A stretch of DNA of 64,000 nucleotides from Gammaproteobacteria bacterium (GCA_029863305.1 JAOTVR010000006.1:18468-82467), one strand, 5' to 3'; counted from the stretch's first letter, positions 9,988 to 21,808 are shown. A program made the numbers and translations. Notes: generated from the sequence alone by a model not told the origin.

Positions 9988-10925
9988 AATCGCTCCTCGG
10001 CATACAGCCGCACGATGTACGCGCTCGCTTTTGGATAGTCCTCTGTCCAGCGTTCGATATCGGCGCGCATGTTCGCCGGCAGTTGCTCGCGTTCTATGCG
10101 GCTCGCATCGGCCATGCCGCCACCGTAACCCTCTGGCTGCATCCACAGTCCTGAATGCGCCGCAAAAGTAATGTCCGTGTAGTTAATTATATCGCCGCCG
10201 AGGATCGATTGCCGTCCGTCGGCCAGCTGTGTATCGACCGTGCTGAGCAATTCATCGATGTGCAAAACAGATTTGGCAAAGTGCTCGTCGGTGATGGCAA
10301 AGCTCTTGCGTATCAGAAAGCCGAGCAGCGGAAACAACAGGCGCAATGACATTCGCTGCCAGGCAGGCACCCGCGGGTTGTTGGCGCCCCAGGCCTGCAA
10401 CGTCAGCTCACGATCATGCAGCAGGTAATAATAGATCCACACCTGCAAATTGCGTCCGTAGCGATCGAGTTTCTTCTCAAGTGCGAGCCGCTCTTCGGTC
10501 GGTCGCAGAAACTCGGCGGCTTCCGCATGACCCTCTCCGTAGCAGCCCCAGAGGTATCGCAGGATCTCTGGCGAATTGCCGATAATCGACTGGACGATTC
10601 CAGTCCTTATACGCAACTGTGGCACTGAGCGTCCGCTGAAATACGCACCGAGCGTACCGCCGCTTTGCCGCTCGCTGTAGTCCACCCCGAGCCGGTCCAT
10701 GCACCAGCGGACCTTTTCGACGAAATGACTGGCCGATATCGTTTCCAGCACCATATCGGGCGATTTCTCGGGCGCGACAATACCACTTAACACGATCAGC
10801 CAGCGCCACAGCAGCGCCAGGGCCACAAGCGCTATTGCCATTGAGACGCTCATCTCGAACCATGCAACCAGAATGGGCAGCAACAACAGGAATAGCGAAT
10901 AAATCAGTAGTCGATTGCGAGTCAT
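9984..10925 (-). CDS. Membrane-anchored glutathione S-transferase-like protein
   Basis: Protein of 313 residues. Two N-terminal hydrophobic helices (YSLFLLLLPILVAWFEM and MAIALVALALLWRWLIVL) tether a soluble GST-like domain. The thioredoxin-like half has SHFVEKVRWCMDRLGVDYSE, where Ser/Cys replace the usual CXXC, then VPQLRI with the cis-Pro. The C-terminal helical half contains GGDIINYTDITFAAHSGLW, a typical GST_C motif. Enzymatic function is unproven. It leads a two-gene unit with the DUF6491 lipoprotein and is divergent from the RND exporter. Confidence 0.75.
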   Translation of the reverse strand: MTRNRLLIYSLFLLLLPILVAWFEMSVSMAIALVALALLWRWLIVLSGIVAPEKSPDMVLETISASHFVEKVRWCMDRLGVDYSERQSGGTLGAYFSGRSVPQLRIRTGIVQSIIGNSPEILRYLWGCYGEGHAEAAEFLRPTEERLALEKKLDRYGRNLQVWIYYYLLHDRELTLQAWGANNPRVPAWQRMSLRLLFPLLGFLIRKSFAITDEHFAKSVLHIDELLSTVDTQLADGRQSILGGDIINYTDITFAAHSGLWMQPEGYGGGMADASRIEREQLPANMRADIERWTEDYPKASAYIVRLYAEERL

Positions 10926-10991
10926 CGCGGCTATTGTAACGGTATTCGCTCACCGACACCCGGGCCCCACGGCGGGTACACTCAGGAGCAC

Positions 10992-13031
10992 ATGCAAGTC
11001 AGGATACGACAGCGCTGGATGGTTCTGCTGGTCTGGGTCGCCGATCGGCCCCGCGGTTCGGCCGTTGCGGCGACGCTCCTGCTTGCTCTGGTGGCCACGC
11101 TGATTCGCCCGCCGCTTATCGAGGGCTCCATGGTCGATCAGCTGGCCGGCAGCAACGTGCAGCTTGAGATTGCGCGGGAAATTTCCGCGGCTAGCGGTGC
11201 AGCAAGCGCCGCGGCGGTCATTGTCTCGCCGGCGGATGTAAGCATCTCCGCCGTTTTCGGCGGCCTGGCAAAACTCGAACAACGTTTGGTGCAGCTCGAC
11301 TCGCGCATTTCGCTGCGCTCGATAGACGCAGCTCGTGACCAGCTATTTGTTTATGACCTGACGTCGAGCGACCGGGTTGCCGATTTACTCGCGGTGCTGC
11401 GCGATAATCCGGCTGCATCGACGATCATTGCTCGGGATGCAACACGCTTCCTGATTGTAGTGCAGGCGCCGGAGAATCTGGAGCTGCAGGTGATCGACAT
11501 ATTGAACGATTACGACTGGCGCGAGATAGCTACGCAGACGACTGTTCTTGCGAGCGCGCAGCTCGAGCGCGACGTCGTGGCGGGCCTCGAAAAGGACCTG
11601 CGCCTGCTGCTACCCGTTATCGTCGGTACGACTCTGGTCGCGCTGTTTGTTGCATTCGGTTACTGGCGCGCACTGTTGTTGCCGCTGTTCGCGAGCATTT
11701 CGTCGACGCTGGTTACATTTGCCCTGTTTTCGGCCACTGTCGTTACGATTAACCTCATCACCTTGCTGGCGCTGCCGGTTGTGTTGATTGTCGGGCTCGC
11801 CAATAGCTGCCATTTTCTTGCGCGATCAGAGACAGACCTTTCATCGGGCGAGGATGTTGATGAAGCTATCAGGGTCACGATGCGGCGCGTTGGCCCGCCG
11901 TTTTTTTTCAGCTCGCTCACAACGGCAATTGCCCTCGCGTCGCTGGGTCTGAATGAGCTTCCCCCTATTGCGAATTTCGGCCTTCTGTCTGCGGGCGCCT
12001 TGTTGATTGTGTTCCTGCTGGTGTTGCTGGCGGCGCCGTTGTCGTTGCGCTGGTATCTGCAGGGATCGGGGGCCTCGTGGCAGGCGTCACGGCATTTCGC
12101 AGCACTCTCGCGATTGCTCGCCACCTGGCGTACGCACATCGGCGCCTTGCTGCTGCTCGCGATGATTGCCGGGGCCGTGTCGCTGCCGTTATTGAGCGTC
12201 AAGTCGGAGCCGCGCGCGTTCTTTCCCGACGACGCTCCGTTTTCCTCTGCTTTGCGCATGTTCGAAAATGAGTTCTATCTGTTCTCACCGCTGCGCGTAC
12301 TCGTTTTTGCAGATGGCGCCGAGCCGTTGCCCATGCTGCGCAGTGCGGGCGCGCTTCGCGATGCGTTAGCCGAACTTCCTGCTACAAGGCAAGTGACCAT
12401 GGAGCCTGCTGCAGATCGCGACGACGCGTATGTTATCAGCGCCTTGCTGGCGAGCGAGGATCATCTCGCTGAAGTCCGGCGCCTGATTGATGGCGCGGCT
12501 TTGGGAGATGGTGTGATGGCGATCTACAGCAACGCGTCGCTTGTCTATGGCGACATCGATCGCCAGGCGATGGGGTCGCTGCTGCGCTCGCTCGGCTGGT
12601 CTGTGCTACTGATTTTCGGTGCCATATGGCTCGCGTTCGGCTCGGCCCGCGCGACGCTCAGCGCTATGCTCGCAAATGCCGTGCCGCTGATGCTTGTCTG
12701 CGGGGCTGTCTGGCTGATCGGCAACCCGCTGAATCTCGTTTCCGTATTCGTGTTTCTCGTTGCCCTGGGCGTCATCGTGGATGACTCGATTCACCTCCTC
12801 TTCTGGCGCGCGGCCGGTGACTCGATCTCGGGCAGCAGTATTGAGTTCAGTGTCATACTCAGCACGGTCGTGCTGTGTCTCGGACTGTTGCTTTGCCAGC
12901 TGAGCGACTTTCCGACAACACGACAGTTCGCTGCTTATTGCGCACTGGCGCTCGTCGGGGCCGTTGTCAGCAACCTGTCGGTGCTACCCCTCATGTTGGG
13001 CTCGTCGCAGCCACGCGCAGCGTCAGCCTGA
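10992..13031 (+). CDS. RND superfamily exporter (MMPL domain)
   Basis: Integral membrane protein of 679 residues, a compact RND/MMPL-type transporter. A first transmembrane helix (SAVAATLLLALVATLI) is followed by a periplasmic domain of about 180 residues and a bundle of helices (LLLPVIVGTTLVALFVAFGY, INLITLLALPVVLIVGLANS). A second periplasmic loop and a second bundle follow, containing VFLVALGVIVDDSIHLLF, whose paired Asp fits the proton-relay position of TM10. The start follows an AGGAG site. It converges on gyrB with no gap between stop codons. Proteins of this group export lipids, hopanoids or small hydrophobic molecules; the cargo here is unknown. Confidence 0.85.
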   Translation: MQVRIRQRWMVLLVWVADRPRGSAVAATLLLALVATLIRPPLIEGSMVDQLAGSNVQLEIAREISAASGAASAAAVIVSPADVSISAVFGGLAKLEQRLVQLDSRISLRSIDAARDQLFVYDLTSSDRVADLLAVLRDNPAASTIIARDATRFLIVVQAPENLELQVIDILNDYDWREIATQTTVLASAQLERDVVAGLEKDLRLLLPVIVGTTLVALFVAFGYWRALLLPLFASISSTLVTFALFSATVVTINLITLLALPVVLIVGLANSCHFLARSETDLSSGEDVDEAIRVTMRRVGPPFFFSSLTTAIALASLGLNELPPIANFGLLSAGALLIVFLLVLLAAPLSLRWYLQGSGASWQASRHFAALSRLLATWRTHIGALLLLAMIAGAVSLPLLSVKSEPRAFFPDDAPFSSALRMFENEFYLFSPLRVLVFADGAEPLPMLRSAGALRDALAELPATRQVTMEPAADRDDAYVISALLASEDHLAEVRRLIDGAALGDGVMAIYSNASLVYGDIDRQAMGSLLRSLGWSVLLIFGAIWLAFGSARATLSAMLANAVPLMLVCGAVWLIGNPLNLVSVFVFLVALGVIVDDSIHLLFWRAAGDSISGSSIEFSVILSTVVLCLGLLLCQLSDFPTTRQFAAYCALALVGAVVSNLSVLPLMLGSSQPRAASA

Positions 13032-15536
<2,505 letters not shown>

Positions 15537-15562
15537 TTATTTTTTAAGGAATTATGCGACGA

Positions 15563-15590
15563 AAACCGGGCCCGCCCACGGCCCCGGTTT
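15563..15590 (-). terminator. Probable intrinsic terminator of recF
   Basis: GC-rich inverted repeat just after the recF stop: minus-strand arms AACCGGGGCC and GGGCCCGGTT (one mismatch) around a short loop, followed by a brief TTTTC tract. Confidence 0.55.
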
Positions 15591-15593
15591 GCC

Positions 15594-16661
15594 CTATGCC
15601 TCGCGCTCCAGTTCGCCGTGTTCCACGTGGAACACGGCCACCTCGCGGTCAAACAATTCCGTGTCTCGTTGCAGGCTCGTTGCAATGACCTGGCAACCCA
15701 AATCCTTGACCCGGCCCATCAGTCGCAACAGGGCGTCACTGTCCAACTCCGCCGCCGGATCATCCAGCAGCAGCAGCAACGGTCGCTCGAGCGCCGCCTG
15801 GGCCGTTTCAGTCGCGGCGAGCACCATCGCGCAAGCGAGCAGTTTCTGTTGTCCACGAGACACCAGCCGCCGCGCCTGCCGTTCGTCATAGATAAGCTTC
15901 AGGTCCGCACGATGCGGCCCCGCCTGGGTGCTGCCCTGCTGGACATCCCGCTCCAACGAGGTCTCGAGTGTATCGAGCAGGCTCCTGTCCTCCGACCACC
16001 CGCCGCGATACTCGAATCGCACCTCACTACCGAGCAACCCGAGACCGGTTTCGTGCAGGGCTTGGCTGGCAACCTCCAACGCAAACCGCCGCCCGGTATC
16101 AACTTGCTGCGCCAACTCGACAAACTCCGTGTTCCAGCCGCGGATAGTCGGGATCGCCGCGCCGGACTTCAGCGCAGCATTTCGCTGCTTCAGCGCCCGC
16201 CGAAACCTCCGCCAAACATCGAGGTAGCCGTGTTCCACGTGAAACGCGATCCAGTCCAGGTAGCGGCGCCGCTGCTCCGGAGCGCCCGCGACAAGCTCGT
16301 GCACGTCCGGATCAACGATTTGCAGCGGCAGCGCCGCTGCCAGAGCCGCCGCCCCGCCGTCACTCTGGCCATCGATGCGCACTTCCAGCCCATTGCTGCT
16401 GTTGCGCACACCAACGCTGCTGTGCCGTCCGCCGGCCTCAACCCGCCCAAAAAGAACAAATTCCCTCTGACCGTGCCGTATCAGGTTGGTCGTCGGCGCG
16501 CCGCGAAAGGACTTGCCGCGACCCAGGTAACCAAGCGCCTCGAGCACGCTCGTCTTGCCGGACGCGTTCGCACCATAAATCAGGTTGTAGCGAGGATCTG
16601 CTTCAAACTCTATGTTGGCGAGGCACCGAAAATCCTTCACCGAGAATCGTTGGATCGGCAC
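15594..16661 (-). CDS. recF: DNA replication and repair protein RecF
   Basis: SMC-like ATPase that binds gapped DNA and helps load RecA, 355 residues. The N-terminus has FSVKDFRCLANIEFE and Walker A YGANASGKTS. ABC-type signature and Walker B residues appear as SRGQQKLLACAMV and LLLLDDPAAELD. Two parS sites lie within the gene, and each encodes the same hexapeptide FHVEHG (about residue 140 and near the C-terminus). The second gives the protein an acidic tail, FHVEHGELEREA, beyond the normal end of the family. It lies 21 bases downstream of dnaN. Confidence 0.97.
   Translation of the reverse strand: MPIQRFSVKDFRCLANIEFEADPRYNLIYGANASGKTSVLEALGYLGRGKSFRGAPTTNLIRHGQREFVLFGRVEAGGRHSSVGVRNSSNGLEVRIDGQSDGGAAALAAALPLQIVDPDVHELVAGAPEQRRRYLDWIAFHVEHGYLDVWRRFRRALKQRNAALKSGAAIPTIRGWNTEFVELAQQVDTGRRFALEVASQALHETGLGLLGSEVRFEYRGGWSEDRSLLDTLETSLERDVQQGSTQAGPHRADLKLIYDERQARRLVSRGQQKLLACAMVLAATETAQAALERPLLLLLDDPAAELDSDALLRLMGRVKDLGCQVIATSLQRDTELFDREVAVFHVEHGELEREA
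15615..15638. other. parS centromere site, perfect (within recF)
   Basis: The core TGTTCCACGTGGAACA at 15619-15634 agrees with the bacterial parS consensus TGTTNCACGTGNAACA. It sits in a perfect 24-bp palindrome spanning 15615-15638. It lies about 2.3 kb from the oriC DnaA boxes, and parA and parB are about 30 kb away on the other side of oriC. ParB should nucleate here for chromosome segregation. Confidence 0.93.
16231..16246. other. parS centromere site, one mismatch (within recF)
   Basis: TGTTCCACGTGAAACG matches the parS consensus at all positions except the last base. It is 612 bp from the perfect site and encodes the same FHVEHG peptide in the same recF frame. Clusters of two or more parS sites near oriC are usual in gammaproteobacteria with ParABS. 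Confidence 0.82.
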
Positions 16662-16682
16662 CGTGCCGCCCTCTGGCCGCTC

Positions 16683-17777
16683 CTACAGTCGCATCGGCAT
16701 AACGACAAACTTGCTGTCGTCCTTGCCGGGCTCGCGTATCAGACAGCTCGAATTGCCATCCAGCACTGACAGCGTCACGGCGTCACCGTCCACGGCTCCC
16801 AGTGCATCCAGCAGGTAATTGACATTGAAGCCGATTTCGATGTCTTCGCCGGTGTATTCGACCTCCAGCTCTTCTTCCGCCTCTTCCTGCTCCGGATTGT
16901 GCGCCTGCATCACCACCCCGCTATCCCTGATAATCAACCGGATACCCCGGTATTTCTCATTTGAGAGGATCGCGGTACGCTGCAGCGCGCCTTTGAACGC
17001 GATCCGATCCGCCGTCAGTTCATTGCTCGATTCTTTGGGAATAACCCGGTCATACTCCGGAAAACGACCGTCTATGAGCTTCGACGTAAACCGGATACCC
17101 TCCAGCTGAATACGCACATGGTTCGGCCCCAGCTCAATGTTGAGCGTTCCCTCACCACTCATGAGCCGCTGTAGCTCCAACACTCCCTTTCTCGGAACAA
17201 TAACCTGCTGTTCATCCAGTGCGCCGCCGAGCTCGGCCTCACACAGCGCCAGGCGATGTCCGTCAGTCGCAACCGCCCGAAGGTACTTCCCGCCGGTTTC
17301 GAGCAGCATGCCATTCAGGTAGTACCGAACGTCTTGCTGTGCCATCGAGAAATGCGTTTTATCGATCAATCGACCCAATACGGCCTGATCAACCTCGATC
17401 ATCTGGCCGGCCTTGATGTCTTCTATGGCAGGAAATTCGGCAGCCGGGAGAGTCGCCAGGCTAAACTTGCTCCTGCCGGAACGGACCACGGCTTTCTCCC
17501 CGCTCACACTGATATCAATGTCCGATCCCTCCGGCAGGGCACGGCAAATATCCAACAGCTTGCGCCCGGATACCGTTATTTCGCCGGCGGTCTCCACAGT
17601 GACTTCTGTATGAGCGACCAACTCGACTTCGAGATCTGTGGCCGTCACCGACAGTTCATTGTCCTTCGCAACCAGCAGGACATTCGAGAGTATCGGCATG
17701 GTCTGACGGCGCTCTACGACACCAATGACTGCCTGAAGGGGCTTTAACAGCACGTCCCGAGCCGCGTTTAACTTCAT
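16683..17777 (-). CDS. dnaN: DNA polymerase III beta sliding clamp
   Basis: Processivity clamp, 364 residues (E. coli 366). The N-terminus MKLNAARDVLLKPLQAVIGVVERRQTMPILSNVL is typical when read from the ATG at 17777. A GTG nine bases upstream would add three residues, but AGGTGG is better placed as the ribosome site for the ATG. The C-terminus KFVVMPMRL is the canonical end of the family. It lies immediately beside the oriC gap and 21 bases upstream of recF. Confidence 0.98.
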   Translation of the reverse strand: MKLNAARDVLLKPLQAVIGVVERRQTMPILSNVLLVAKDNELSVTATDLEVELVAHTEVTVETAGEITVSGRKLLDICRALPEGSDIDISVSGEKAVVRSGRSKFSLATLPAAEFPAIEDIKAGQMIEVDQAVLGRLIDKTHFSMAQQDVRYYLNGMLLETGGKYLRAVATDGHRLALCEAELGGALDEQQVIVPRKGVLELQRLMSGEGTLNIELGPNHVRIQLEGIRFTSKLIDGRFPEYDRVIPKESSNELTADRIAFKGALQRTAILSNEKYRGIRLIIRDSGVVMQAHNPEQEEAEEELEVEYTGEDIEIGFNVNYLLDALGAVDGDAVTLSVLDGNSSCLIREPGKDDSKFVVMPMRL

Positions 17778-17843
17778 AGATTCCACCTGTTAATAAATAT
17801 TGGATAATATTGATTTATTGTTATTATTAAGGACGCCAACACC

Positions 17844-17852
17844 TGTGGATAA
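17844..17852 (-). promoter_or_regulatory. DnaA box 1
   Basis: TGTGGATAA on plus, perfect complement of TTATCCACA, next to the AT-rich stretch. Confidence 0.9.
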
Positions 17853-17941
17853 CTTAATAAATACATTAATAAACAAATAGTTACAAACAAAAATCGTCGC
17901 TGAAACCCGGTGCAAAGAACACCCGGGAGCTGTGCGCAGCC

Positions 17942-17950
17942 TGTGGATAA
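17942..17950 (-). promoter_or_regulatory. DnaA box 2
   Basis: TGTGGATAA on plus, perfect, in the same orientation as box 1 and 98 bp from it. Confidence 0.9.
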
Positions 17951-17976
17951 TTTTTCGTCCCGCGCTTATCAACGAC

Positions 17977-17985
17977 TTATCCACA
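17977..17985 (+). promoter_or_regulatory. DnaA box 3
   Basis: TTATCCACA on plus, perfect and opposite in orientation to boxes 1 and 2. It ends exactly where the dnaA stop codon begins. Confidence 0.9.
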
Positions 17986-19311
17986 TCATCCTGTCAGAGT
18001 TCTCAACAAATTCAAATAATCATCATCGATGCGCTTGTCTGTCTCTCGCAGCGATTGAATCCGTCGACAGCCGTGCAAAACGGTTGTGTGATCCCGACCA
18101 CCAAAGGCGTCGCCGATCTCGGGCAAACTGTGATTGGTCAACTCCTTTGACAGCGCCATCGCAATCTGGCGCGGCCTGGCAATCGAGCGACTGCGCCGCT
18201 TCGACAGCAGATCCCCAACGCGAATCTTGAAATAGTCGGCCACCGTTTTTTGAATGTTTTCGATTGACACAAGACGAGCCTGCAGAGCCAGCAGGTCCCT
18301 GAGCGCTTCCTTGGCGAAATCGAGATTGATCGGACGCTCGGTAAACCTGGAGTTTGCTATGACCCGGCGGAGCGCACCCTCCAGCTCGCGCACGTTGGAG
18401 CGAATTCGCTTGGCAATGAAAAACGCGACTTCTTCGGGCAGCTCGATGTCCTCGGCAACCGCCTTGCTCATGAGAATCGCCACCGATGTTTCCAGCTCCG
18501 GTGGCTCGATGGCCACCGTCAGGCCCCAGCCGAAGCGTGATTTCAGACGCTCCTCCAGGCCATGAACTTCTTTGGGGTAGCGATCACAGGTCAGAACCAC
18601 CTGCCCCTGCCCTTCGAGCAGCGCATTGAACGTATGAAAAAACTCTTCCTGTGATCGCTCCTTGCCAGCGAAGAACTGAATGTCGTCGATCAGCAGTGCG
18701 TCGAGTGAGCGGTAGGCGCGCTTGAAATCCGAAATCGTGTTGTGCTGCAGGCCGCGAACCATATCACCCACGAAGCGCTCCGAATGCACGTAGGCAACAC
18801 GGGCAGACGGGCTTTTCCGCAACATGCTGTTGCCGATTGCTTGCATGAGATGGGTCTTGCCGAGGCCTACGCCGCCGTAAATAAAAAGCGGGTTGTATGA
18901 CTTGCCGGGGTTCTGTGCTACCTGCGTTGCAGCAGCTTTTGCAAGCTGGTTGCTCTTGCCCTCGACAAAAGCGTCAAAGGTGAAGGTGGGGTTGAGCCGA
19001 GACTCCACCGCCGACGCGGCGGGCTGCTTGACCGCAACAGGGCGCGGACGTTGTCCAGTGCTCGGCGGCGGGCTGGCTTGCCGCGAACCGACTTCGATGA
19101 TCAGCCGCGTCTTGTCATCCTGGTCGCCGACAAGCTGCAGAATTCTATCTATATAGTGTTGCTTCAGCCAATCGACCACGAAACGATTTGGTGCAAGCAC
19201 GCGGAGAGTCCCGCCATCTTCGACAGCCTGGAGCGGACGAATCCAGGTGTTGAATTCCTGCTCGGGGATCTCTGCCTGAAGATCACGCACACAGCGATCC
19301 CAAAGCGTCAT
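17986..19311 (-). CDS. dnaA: Chromosomal replication initiator DnaA
   Basis: AAA+ initiator that binds DnaA boxes and opens oriC. It is 441 residues from the ATG at 19311 ([20 protein letters not shown]), which matches the canonical N-terminal domain; a start at 19416 would add 35 atypical residues. Domain III has Walker [10 protein letters not shown] and Walker [10 protein letters not shown]. Domain IV has [20 protein letters not shown], the DnaA-box-binding helix-turn-helix signature. Its 3' end abuts oriC, and it is divergent from rpmH. Confidence 0.98.
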   Translation of the reverse strand: MTLWDRCVRDLQAEIPEQEFNTWIRPLQAVEDGGTLRVLAPNRFVVDWLKQHYIDRILQLVGDQDDKTRLIIEVGSRQASPPPSTGQRPRPVAVKQPAASAVESRLNPTFTFDAFVEGKSNQLAKAAATQVAQNPGKSYNPLFIYGGVGLGKTHLMQAIGNSMLRKSPSARVAYVHSERFVGDMVRGLQHNTISDFKRAYRSLDALLIDDIQFFAGKERSQEEFFHTFNALLEGQGQVVLTCDRYPKEVHGLEERLKSRFGWGLTVAIEPPELETSVAILMSKAVAEDIELPEEVAFFIAKRIRSNVRELEGALRRVIANSRFTERPINLDFAKEALRDLLALQARLVSIENIQKTVADYFKIRVGDLLSKRRSRSIARPRQIAMALSKELTNHSLPEIGDAFGGRDHTTVLHGCRRIQSLRETDKRIDDDYLNLLRTLTG

Positions 19312-19458
19312 CCCGGCTGCCAATTGAGTCCCCAAAGTTCTTTCGAATTGTATTATTTGAATGCAGACCGGCCAGTCTATACCGTCTGCCTGAGCGCCGC
19401 CAGACGGCGCTGACAATCATCCACCTGGCCCCTGTGGCGCAGTGTTTGCGCCACTCTA

Positions 19459-19487
19459 TTGACACTGTCAGGGCATCTGCGTACTCT
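19459..19487 (+). promoter_or_regulatory. Sigma-70 promoter for rpmH-rnpA
   Basis: Consensus -35 TTGACA, a 17-base spacer and a weak -10 TACTCT, about 60 bases upstream of rpmH. The location between divergent dnaA and rpmH is standard for this promoter. Confidence 0.55.
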
Positions 19488-19547
19488 TGCCGCCCTTCCG
19501 GATCGCAGGTCATTGAGAGACCAGCAGAAAAACCAGGTAGCAGGCAA

Positions 19548-19682
19548 ATGAAACGTACGTATCAGCCAAGCAAAATCAAGCGCGCACGCACACACGGGTT
19601 CCGCGCCCGTATGGCGACGAAAGCCGGGCGGCTTATTTTGAAGCGGCGCCGCGCGAAAGGCCGCGCCAAGCTCACGCCCTGA
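19548..19682 (+). CDS. rpmH: Large ribosomal subunit protein bL34
   Basis: 44-residue, highly basic ribosomal protein starting [20 protein letters not shown] and ending [10 protein letters not shown], nearly identical to the family consensus. The ATG at 19548 is fixed by this conserved N-terminus. Its stop is directly followed by the first possible rnpA start. Confidence 0.98.
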   Translation: MKRTYQPSKIKRARTHGFRARMATKAGRLILKRRRAKGRAKLTP

Positions 19683-20102
19683 TTGTTGGCCCTGTCGCCA
19701 GCGATAACCGCCTTTCCCTTGGCTGGCAGCTCTTCGTACCGGCTTCAAAAAGAAAATCGTTTGCTCGATGCCGCGGCCTTTACGCGCGTGTTCAAAAAAG
19801 CAACGCGCAGCCGGGACAAATGGTTTACGGTGCTTTACCGGGAGAATGAGAAGGATATCGCCCGGCTGGGTTTGGCCATCTCGAAAAAACACTGTCGGCA
19901 AGCAACAGCAAGAAACAGAATCAAGCGCGTTGTCAGGGAGTCGTTCCGACAACATCAGGAAGAGCTGGCAGGGCTCGACATTGTCGTCATTAACGAGCCG
20001 GCCGCCCGATCCGCTGGCAACCAGCAACTGTTCGACAGCATGCTGGGGCACTGGCGAAAATGTCGCTCGGCCCGGGCTGACAACAGCGCGCAGGAAAAAT
20101 AA
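19683..20102 (+). CDS. rnpA: Ribonuclease P protein component
   Basis: Protein subunit of RNase P, which matures tRNA 5' ends. It contains the conserved RLQKENRLLDAAAFTRVFKK and the RNR-type motif KKHCRQATARNRIKRVVRESFR. No ATG is available in frame. The TTG directly after the rpmH stop gives 139 residues, and a TTG at 19719 would give about 127; both are plausible. yidC follows after two bases, so the yidD gene usually found between them is missing. Confidence 0.93.
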   Translation: MLALSPAITAFPLAGSSSYRLQKENRLLDAAAFTRVFKKATRSRDKWFTVLYRENEKDIARLGLAISKKHCRQATARNRIKRVVRESFRQHQEELAGLDIVVINEPAARSAGNQQLFDSMLGHWRKCRSARADNSAQEK

Positions 20103-20104
20103 GC

Positions 20105-21808
20105 ATGGATAACCAACGACTGCTGGTATGGGCCCTTTTTGGCATGATGGCCTGGCTAACGTATCAGGCCTGGATGCAGGACTACGGACAGAAGCCCGTT
20201 GCCGCGCCTGCGGCAACGGAGGCTCCCGCCACCGAAGCAGGGACGGACGTTGCCTTGCCCGACCTTGATGCCCCCGCAATCGATGCCCCCGACGTCATGC
20301 CGTCTGTCGATGCCATTGGCGACGAGGTGGTCGGTCAGCCGCAGTCCTCGCCGGCGATTCGTGTCGAAACGGACGTCTTCCGGGTCGACATCAACACGCA
20401 GGGTGGCACCCTGCAACATGCCGAGCTACTGCATTACCCGGTCGCAAAGGACCGGCCCGACGAGCTTGTCGATCTGCTGAGCACCGACGTCGGCCAGCTC
20501 GGCCTGATTCAGACCGGCTTGCGGTCGGTGGGTGACGGCCCGGAAGCCAACCATCGGGCGGGCTTTTCCAGTTCGAGACAGAGCTACGAACTGAATGGCG
20601 CGGATGAGTTGCTGGTGCCGCTCAGCTGGACCGACGGCGCCGGGATAACAGTCGAAAAACGCTATCGCTTCAAACGCGGCAGCTACAAGATTGTCATCGA
20701 ACAGGAGGTGACGAATCGCAGCGACCAGGCTTGGCGTGGCGCGGAATACGCGCAATTGCAGAGGCGCTTGTTCGAGCAGCAGCGGTCCATGTTTGACGTC
20801 GATTCGTATTCCTTTGACGGGCCAATCGTTTACGACGGCGACAAGTCGGCGAAGCTCAACCGGGACGATCTCGAGGACGACGGTCCGTATGCCTTCGCGG
20901 CAGATCAGGGATGGTTCGGCGCGATACAGCATCACTTCGTCAGCGCCGTGATACCTGAGCCAGGCACGAGCCAGCGTTATAACGTATCCATACGCGGCGA
21001 TGTGATGACGGCCAGCGGCATTGGTTCGGCTGCTACCGTCCAGTCCGGCGAGGCGAATACATTTACCACCACCGTCTTTGTGGGACCGAAACTGCAAAGC
21101 CAGCTCGAGGACATCGATCCCAGCCTGAAGCTGACCGTTGACTATGGGTGGTTGACGATACTCTCACAGCCGCTTTTCTGGCTGCTGAGCAAGGCATTCG
21201 GCATCTTCGGCAACTGGGGTGTCGCAATAATATCGGTGACTGTGCTGATCAAGCTGCTGTTCTACAAGCTGACCGAATCGAGCGGCCGATCGATGGCGAA
21301 AATGCGCAACCTGCAACCGCGGCTCAAAGCCTTGCAAGAACGCTATAAAGACGATCGCCAGCAGCTTAGCCAGGCCATGATGGAGTTGTACAAGAGGGAA
21401 AAGGTCAATCCGGCCGCCGGCTGCCTGCCGATCCTGATCCAAATGCCGTTTTTTCTGGCGTTCTACTGGGTGTTGCTCGAAAGCGTCGAGATGCGCCAGG
21501 CACCATTTGCACTTTGGATAAGTGACCTGTCCTCGCGAGACCCGTTCTTCATCTTGCCCCTGATCATGGGCGCGGCGATGTTCTTCCAGCAGAAGCTCAA
21601 CCCGCAGGTCGGCGATCCGGTGCAGGTCAAGGTGATGCAGATCATGCCGATTATCTTCACGGTGTTCTTTGCGTTTTTCCCGTCTGGCCTCGTGCTTTAC
21701 TGGGTGACGAACACGCTATTGTCGATCGCTCAGCAATGGAAGATCAACAAGGTTGTGGAGGCCGAGGCGAAACAAAAGAAGGGCGGCAAGAAATCAAAGT
21801 CGGACTAA
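20105..21808 (+). CDS. yidC: Membrane protein insertase YidC
   Basis: Inserts and folds inner-membrane proteins with or without SecYEG. At 567 residues it is the Gram-negative form: an N-terminal helix (QRLLVWALFGMMAWLTYQAW), an acidic/alanine linker, a large periplasmic beta-supersandwich domain (about 70-330) and a C-terminal five-helix insertase core with GCLPILIQMPFFLAFYWVL, PLIMGAAMFFQQKLNP and VLYWVTNTLLSIAQQW. The C-terminus is lysine-rich, as usual. Confidence 0.98.
   Translation: MDNQRLLVWALFGMMAWLTYQAWMQDYGQKPVAAPAATEAPATEAGTDVALPDLDAPAIDAPDVMPSVDAIGDEVVGQPQSSPAIRVETDVFRVDINTQGGTLQHAELLHYPVAKDRPDELVDLLSTDVGQLGLIQTGLRSVGDGPEANHRAGFSSSRQSYELNGADELLVPLSWTDGAGITVEKRYRFKRGSYKIVIEQEVTNRSDQAWRGAEYAQLQRRLFEQQRSMFDVDSYSFDGPIVYDGDKSAKLNRDDLEDDGPYAFAADQGWFGAIQHHFVSAVIPEPGTSQRYNVSIRGDVMTASGIGSAATVQSGEANTFTTTVFVGPKLQSQLEDIDPSLKLTVDYGWLTILSQPLFWLLSKAFGIFGNWGVAIISVTVLIKLLFYKLTESSGRSMAKMRNLQPRLKALQERYKDDRQQLSQAMMELYKREKVNPAAGCLPILIQMPFFLAFYWVLLESVEMRQAPFALWISDLSSRDPFFILPLIMGAAMFFQQKLNPQVGDPVQVKVMQIMPIIFTVFFAFFPSGLVLYWVTNTLLSIAQQWKINKVVEAEAKQKKGGKKSKSD

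Larger units (their letters stand above)
17787..17985. other. Chromosomal replication origin oriC
   Basis: The dnaA-dnaN intergenic region is strikingly AT-rich in an otherwise GC-rich window. It carries three perfect DnaA boxes (TTATCCACA or its complement) plus a near match, TTATCAACG, at about 17967-17975. The stretch at 17794-17831 (ATAAATATTGGATAATATTG, then TTATTGTTATTATTAAG) is a likely unwinding element with 13-mer-like repeats. The position between dnaA and dnaN, parS sites nearby and the flanking core genes all support the call. The rpmH-dnaA gap has no DnaA boxes. Confidence 0.92.

Noticed and set aside
15618..16769. Long plus-strand open frame opposite recF
   Set aside because: It is the complement of a clear recF gene and shows no family features. 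Its length reflects GC-rich codon bias.
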